Source of the DNA: Paramacrobiotus richtersi
Lineage: Eukaryota > Tardigrada > Eutardigrada > Parachela > Macrobiotidae
Direction: 5' to 3'
Assembly: GCA_034698045.1 (NCBI GenBank)
Contig: JAQGAU010000665.1
Span: forward strand, 1-25,081
Length of the DNA: 25,081 nt
A program made the position numbers and the translations under genes. Of this stretch, positions 20,530 through 25,081 are shown in pieces. Position 1 is the first letter of the stretch. Every line of letters starts with the position of its first letter. Under the pieces are notes generated by a model. It was not told the origin of the DNA. It searched no databases and saw only the letters and a list, made by a program, of their open reading frames with translations.

Positions 20530-22491
20530 AGATAGAATTAAAACCGGAATGAATTTCTAAATGTAGGTTGTTATTAAGACTTTTATTTTGACTAATATTG
20601 CTATGGGCGGCTTATGAAACACCGGCTCCACTCCGGCGTCAAACCCGACGACCTGGAAGAGCCCGAACTCCCCTACGATTTCGACGATCTCGGAGCGATC
20701 ATGCCCACCTCCAAGATGGTCCAGTCCGCCCATAAGAGCGAGAAAAAAGCCCCGAACCAGTGCAGTCCTCTGTTATACCGGAGGAGAAAGAGAACGGTTT
20801 GACGGGCCATTTTGCCGTGATAATGGCCACCTCGACGGAGTACAGTGGCTGAAGAATCCGTCCAGCGTTGTTCCGGTGCAGCGAACAAGGAACGCCAAGT
20901 GAGAATGTGTACACTTTGATGACTGCTTGGTGACCTCAGTGAACGCAGTTTGCGTGTTGTGTTTCTCTTTGGTCGTTGTATTTGGTACAGGTAGCGGTAT
21001 TTCTATGCGAGCAAACTACGCTTTATGTGGGTTCACTAGTTCCAAGTTGTTTGTATTTTTTGGATTCGTCTAATTTTGGCGATGACGTAATAGCCAAACC
21101 TGCGTATTTGTTATGAAATTTTTGTGGCCACTAATTATTAGATCAGTGATGATGGTTATTTTCTGGAGCCATTTCTCTACGAGTTTCCATGCCTGCTGAT
21201 TGTGTCTGTTGCAAATAAATTAAACACAGAACATTGTTTTGCCTAGGTTGGCAATTTCTCTCTGGCTTAATATGATAGTCCGTAATTATAGAAACATGGA
21301 AAAATTCATGTTGCGTCGCATCATTGAGATGTATGCCGTTGATGTGAGGACAGTTTAAAAATGTTGTTTTTTTCCCAGCTGCCCTGGAGCTCTTCTTTGT
21401 TAGTGAGTTTTCACTGTTGTACTCCTTTGAAAAGTTTTGAGTAAAATTTTTTTGTGCGGATCTGGACGTTTTCTCATCAGTTTTTCATGTGTTCGGGAAT
21501 GCGATCATGAAGTTTCTGTTTTTCACACAGTAAACAGTTGGTAACGCCGGTGTCTGGTAAATCCGTGGTCTTGCAGTAATTACCCATATCCACCATGAAC
21601 GGAATATTGTTAGACAGTATTGTACATGGTTATCGGCGTAGAACAGGGGCTTTTGTGTATAAACGAAATAAATGCTGAAAGAATTCTGACATGCTCGTCT
21701 GATTTATACTGCAACAAGCGTTTCTTTAAGTTTTTGATACTTTCTTATACTGTATTACCTGATGAACAATCAGTGAAAGCCGAGAGTTTAAAAAATGCTT
21801 GGAATATATCGAACAATTTACTACCAGTTGTCTGATTTTGATCCGTCATAAACATCGATCCAAAAAAACTTGTTTAAAACTGGAAAAATCCACGCAAATT
21901 AGGATCAACACGCGTTGACAGTTTCCGGCAGCTTTTTTTAGTCATTATTGCGGTGTACGTAAAGGCGATGTTGTGTCGTTGACAGTGCTAAACATTGCTG
22001 GATGAGATACTGTACTTATATCGCTCACTTACGGCTATAAGCTGAACTATCAATGATTAAATCATGACTGTTGTATAATTATATGCATTTTGTTCAAAAC
22101 AATCACTGGATAATGGTTGTAAGCATCGTTGCAGAGCATAATCAGTAATTAAAATTAATCATCCGGTGTATCGTATTAAAAATTTCTGCCGTTTTAAAGT
22201 CGGGTAATGTTTTTTCTAAGCTTGTTGAATATTGTGATCTTTTTACAAAGCGATAACGGAATTATACTCGTACTACCGTTGTGTTGGCCGGGTTTAATAT
22301 ATGGAACTGACAGTTCTAAGTTTTATGATTTTTGAACTTTCATAACGTCTGACTCTGCAACTCGGTTACGTGCATGACTTTTGTCATTTCGCAATCGTTA
22401 ATTTTAGCATTTTTGGAAGTGCCGAATGACTTGAACTGACGTCGCTTTTGCTGTGTGAATTATCAAGCATTGTCATTCTGTGAGGGATGAT

Positions 22492-22509
22492 TTCGTAGTG
22501 CAGTGGCTT
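22492..22509 (+). repeat. Copy 11 of the recurrent 18-nt core (class A)
   Basis: TTCGTAGTGCAGTGGCTT. Its TAGTGCAGTGG satisfies the loose Pol III A-box TRGYNNAGTGG at every position, the best of all copies. GGTTCCGCTCT, 23 nt further on, is a weak B-box candidate at short spacing. Confidence 0.65.
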
Positions 22510-22896
22510 GCACAGTGCGGTTCCGCTCTAATCTTGTGATAAAACCATCGTAATACCAAAATCTACCTGACAATTGTGAGAAAAGCAAATTTTTTGTTTG
22601 ACTAGAAATAAAAAATATGTGAAGTATACCATAGTACTAATAATCAAAAGGCTAGTCTAACAGTCATATATTTGTGCAACACGATCGGTTGCGAATCAAC
22701 GTGAAAACTTTTCGTTTGGTCGAGTTGTAATCCTTATGGAACTGACCAATATTTACAGATTGTGCGTTTAGAATTTGTAAAATTTATGTTCGACCCCACC
22801 TAATTTTAACTTTTTAATCAATTTCTGATTGCGTTTTGAAAAAGCATTGCATGTCGACTGCATGTGTTGCTTCATCTTGTAATTAATTAATTGTCT

Positions 22897-22902
22897 AATA
22901 AA
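22897..22902 (+). terminator. Poly(A) signal retained in the decayed copy
   Basis: This AATAAA sits in the same surrounding sequence (ttgtctaataaataac) as the NCOA4 signal at 10115. It marks the register of the duplication downstream of the lost exon 6. Confidence 0.5.
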
Positions 22903-23133
22903 TAACGCTGTGCTCTGTTTTGTATAATTTCGCCCTGTTTATTAATTCTGATTATTTTTATAACATTTTTCGCTGATTAGATTTGTGTTCTCGCGTGTGG
23001 CAAGGTTTAGTGTTGGAATTATGCTGCTTTAGATTTTTTGACGAATAAAAGATATTATTGTTGGGCCTTAATTTATGAATAATTAATATAACAAAAACAA
23101 GGAAATATAATAAACAACTGGAAGACCGTTATT

Positions 23134-23385
23134 TTGGTCAGTTACTTCAACATGAAATTAAAAAAAGTAATAGAAAAGGCAGAATTCGTACAGAATGACC
23201 TTGAAATACACCTACAAAGGCTACAATACTTACAGCTTAATAGTAGTAATTATAAAAAAGCCGATCCGCAGAAATTTCGTAAATTCGTCACGGATTATAC
23301 CAGTAAATCGAGAGCACCGGCTGCACAAAAAGCTAATGAAAACCCTATCATTCTGATTAAATCATTAACTGTAAGATATGCGTAG
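23134..23385 (+). CDS. Lysine-rich 83-codon open frame, doubtful
   Basis: The frame opens at 23134 and ends at TAG 23383-23385. The peptide is basic with a run of leucines and glutamines that could form a short coiled coil. It lies in the part of the duplication that matches about 10.65-10.92 kb. There the same stretch (aaatcgagag-accggct) is recognisable but broken by stops and indels. Either this is chance or both sites carry remnants of a small gene. I recognise no domain. Confidence 0.15.
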   Translation: MVSYFNMKLKKVIEKAEFVQNDLEIHLQRLQYLQLNSSNYKKADPQKFRKFVTDYTSKSRAPAAQKANENPIILIKSLTVRYA

Positions 23386-23425
23386 CATATCAAGCAGATT
23401 CAAGAGCTAATCGTGGCTAATTGCC

Positions 23426-23443
23426 ATGCCACTTCTCTACGAC
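23426..23443 (-). repeat. Copy 12 of the recurrent 18-nt core (minus strand)
   Basis: On the minus strand it reads GTCGTAGAGAAGTGGCAT. It is the duplicate of the minus-strand copy at 10962-10979. Confidence 0.6.
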
Positions 23444-23639
23444 GCTATGCAGGCTTTTTGGGACGGCACAGTCTGTTACGAATTTCTTTGGCCTTTGCAA
23501 CAGCAACGTGATGCAGTGCGAGATATAAATGAATAAAGTAATTACTAGTGAATACGGTAAAAAAAATGTAAATATGTCACCACAATTAAGATGAACAATC
23601 GGTAATAACTCCTTGAGCATGTACTACTGTATATTAAAA

Positions 23640-23735
23640 TTTCACAAAAATTTTCAAAATTTTAAAATTAAAAACATTGTAAATTTTTTAAACTGTAAAA
23701 TTTTTTAAATTTCGATTTAAATTTTTATGGCGATG
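23640..23735. repeat. AT-rich simple sequence (AAATTTT type)
   Basis: About 95 bases of AAAATTTT and TTTAAATT units resembling the tract at 12.0-12.16 kb. It has no coding content. Confidence 0.6.
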
Positions 23736-23745
23736 GCCATATTAC

Positions 23746-24581
23746 ATGTATCTGTATGCGAGCGCAGAAGCTGACCGTTACATGTTGCTCGGACAAATCA
23801 TGCCAGGAAACTATTTTAAAATAACATTTCCTTTAAAACAACATTACCATTTTGTGTGCGTTGTGAAGAGCAACTTTTTTTCTTCAAAACAAGTCATATT
23901 ACTAGTGTACATAAGAACATTACACAGTCAATCTGTAACCACCAGATCCGAAATCAGCCAACATCTTCTCATGGCCCACAAATTAGGAAACTTCTATACA
24001 AAAAAAAGCCTGTAACTTGTACCTGCCAATCGAAATTCACTTTACACAAAAACGGCAATACAACACGGTTCCACCTGCATTGGTACATGTGTTGTACGAA
24101 GTTTTGGATGCAACAAATGTTTTACATTTTTCAAAGAACAAAATTCGTGACTGTCTTTGACGTGGTGCCGCCGGTTAAGCAGGAAACGCACCGACACAAA
24201 GACTGCATTTCTGAAACAGGAAAGATTGGTCTTTGATGCATTAGCACACGTTGTGTCTTAAAAGTACTCATCGAGCCAAAATATTTTGCGGGAATTGTTG
24301 ATAACCCGCTTTCCACAGGAACAAGAAATGGCCCAGCTCCGGCTATTCCGGAGGCGTTTTTCTGTAACCCAACAGAAACTGCATGAGGAAAAACTATGGT
24401 ACAATGTGGATTTGGAAAAGCTCGTTTTATTGATATGACATATTCGTGATGTTGTGCCTCTTTATAGGCAAGCTTTGAACAAAAAATCAGCCAGCAGAAT
24501 ATTTGTTTGGGATCCGTCCCTGGGCCATCGTACAATTCCGGTTCTTCTTCGGGAAAGATTTACAAAGATGAAGGGGGTTGA
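23746..24581 (+). pseudogene. Broken coding-like frame, family unknown
   Basis: From 23856 to 24581 one frame stays open except for TGA at 24234, TGA at 24384, TGA at 24447 and TAG at 24465, closing at TGA 24579. Between the stops it reads as protein-like segments (for example IEPKYFAGIVDNPLSTGTRN and MVQCGFGKARFIDMTYS). A second frame, 23746-24015, overlaps its beginning and may be the true start joined by an old frameshift. The first part is rich in His, Cys and Lys. A long open frame on the opposite strand (24131-24535) is its shadow. It may be a dead host gene or a mobile-element protein. I recognise no domain and give no function. Confidence 0.4.
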
Positions 24582-24755
24582 AGGTTCGCGTTCAGTTTCC
24601 AAGTTGACGCAATTGGTGACTTTTTGGTGAAACTACTATGTATCAATAACACTTACCTCTTTCACAGCACGTGGTTTTTTGGGCTTTTTCAAAATAAGTA
24701 ACTTTTCAACAGTACACCTGCAGTGTCATTTTGACTGTCATAGCGAATGAGAGTG

Positions 24756-24773
24756 ATCGTAGAATAATGGCTA
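24756..24773 (+). repeat. Copy 13 of the recurrent 18-nt core (class B)
   Basis: ATCGTAGAATAATGGCTA, identical over 18 nt to the copies at 14133 and 17341. The preceding 14 bases (gcgaatgagagtg) are also near-identical to those of the other class-B copies. Confidence 0.75.
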
Positions 24774-24855
24774 CTTCTACGGGGTACATTCACAGTCACA
24801 GTCAGCTAACAGACAAAAAAAATATGTGCCTTAACGCTTTCCGCTATATATGTAC

Positions 24856-24905
24856 CTCATAACTCATAATTGCTGGTCATAACTCATAAGTCATAACTCA
24901 TAAGT
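24856..24905. repeat. Short tandem repeat, cataactcataag
   Basis: cataactcataa recurs three times with small changes over about 50 bases. It is a young slippage repeat inside block G and is not present in the matching part of block B. Confidence 0.75.
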
Positions 24906-24995
24906 CGAACTAATTTCTTGAAAACAACCATTAATTTTGTGATCTTTTTCTGTAAGCGGTAAAGAATAATATTACCGGGTGCGGCGCAAAAATTG

Positions 24996-25013
24996 GCGGT
25001 CCAATTGGACCGC
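24996..25013. repeat. Perfect 18-bp palindrome
   Basis: GCGGTCCAATTGGACCGC reads the same on both strands with no loop. It could be a dimeric protein-binding site or the tip of an inverted-repeat element whose rest lies beyond the window. Confidence 0.8.
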
Positions 25014-25081
25014 GATTTCTCGTGTAGGCAGACAAATTTCCAGAGCGATCTTAGGCTCGTTTTGTAGGCAATTTCATGCTC

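Larger units (their letters stand above)
19651..23460 (+). pseudogene. Decayed copy of the 3' half of the NCOA4 locus
   Basis: Sequence collinear with 5219-11000 runs through this span in the same orientation. Intron 3 is at 19651-20630, exon 4 at 20631-20899, intron 4 to 21984, part of intron 5 to about 22866, then the poly(A) signal region and downstream DNA. Exon 4 lacks its acceptor AG, has a 1-nt deletion near 20750 that soon gives TGA, a 2-nt insertion near 20840 and a 22-nt deletion near 20875. Exon 5 is gone: acceptor tgacag (ending at 21984) runs straight into intron 5. Exon 6 is gone with about 1.3 kb. Exon 4 is far better conserved than the introns, with more than 50 identical bases. 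Exons 1-3 are not present. It cannot encode a ferritin receptor. Confidence 0.9.
24725..24970. repeat. Repeat block G, short copy of the start of block B
   Basis: catagcgaatgagagtgatc (24739) through the class-B core, then a cagctaacagacaaaa segment, and gatctttttctgtaagcggt near the end match 11.79-11.95 kb in order. Between them lies an inserted tandem repeat. Confidence 0.65.

Noticed and set aside
24131-24535. 134-codon minus-strand frame
   Set aside because: It is antisense to the plus-strand frame at 23856-24581, which has the more protein-like composition. Neither is recognised, so the minus-strand frame is treated as its shadow.
1-25081. tRNA genes, CRISPR arrays, bacterial operons
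   Set aside because: No intact B-box with a cloverleaf, no regularly spaced identical repeats with unique spacers, and no intron-free gene strings were seen. The A-box-like cores are not accompanied by a complete tRNA fold.

Overview
The window is nuclear DNA of a multicellular animal, most likely an invertebrate. Coding exons are interrupted by GT-AG introns, starts sit in AAAATGG or ATAATGG contexts, polyadenylation signals are AATAAA, and the best-recognised gene is a metazoan one. The species cannot be fixed from the sequence. Most of the window is AT-rich non-coding DNA filled with old local duplications.

Layout. 1-1015: upstream DNA with two short hairpin-forming inverted repeats. 1016-3128 (+): a four-exon gene for a 182-residue, probably membrane-anchored protein that I do not recognise. 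4131-9813 (+): a six-exon gene for a 448-residue homologue of NCOA4 (ARA70), the receptor that carries ferritin to autophagosomes; this is the firmest call. Its intron 5 holds diverged tandem repeats, and its poly(A) signal is at 10115. 10121-18169: no firm gene. This stretch holds AT-rich simple sequence, one weak minus-strand frame, two related repeat blocks (about 11.78-13.1 kb and 14.0-15.5 kb) with a shorter third copy (17.18-17.66 kb), a 677-bp near-perfect palindromic element flanked by TTAA, and a 117-bp tandem repeat. 18170-19310 (-): 3' exons of an unrecognised minus-strand gene, with an in-frame TAG in the last one. 19651-23460: a decayed second copy of the 3' half of the NCOA4 locus. 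Introns and downstream DNA are recognisable, exon 4 is broken, exons 5 and 6 are missing, and about 480 bp of possible solo LTR is inserted. 23746-24581 (+): a coding-like frame with four internal stops, probably a dead gene or mobile-element remnant. 24720-25081: another short copy of the repeat block and a perfect 18-bp palindrome.

Two features stand out. The NCOA4 homologue keeps four cysteines at exactly the spacing of the iron-sulfur ligands described for human NCOA4. Separately, an 18-nt core (consensus WTCGTAGARTAATGGCTW) recurs 13 times, in introns and intergenic DNA, inside repeats whose flanks have largely diverged. It resembles the A-box half of a tRNA gene and may be the head of an old tRNA-derived SINE.
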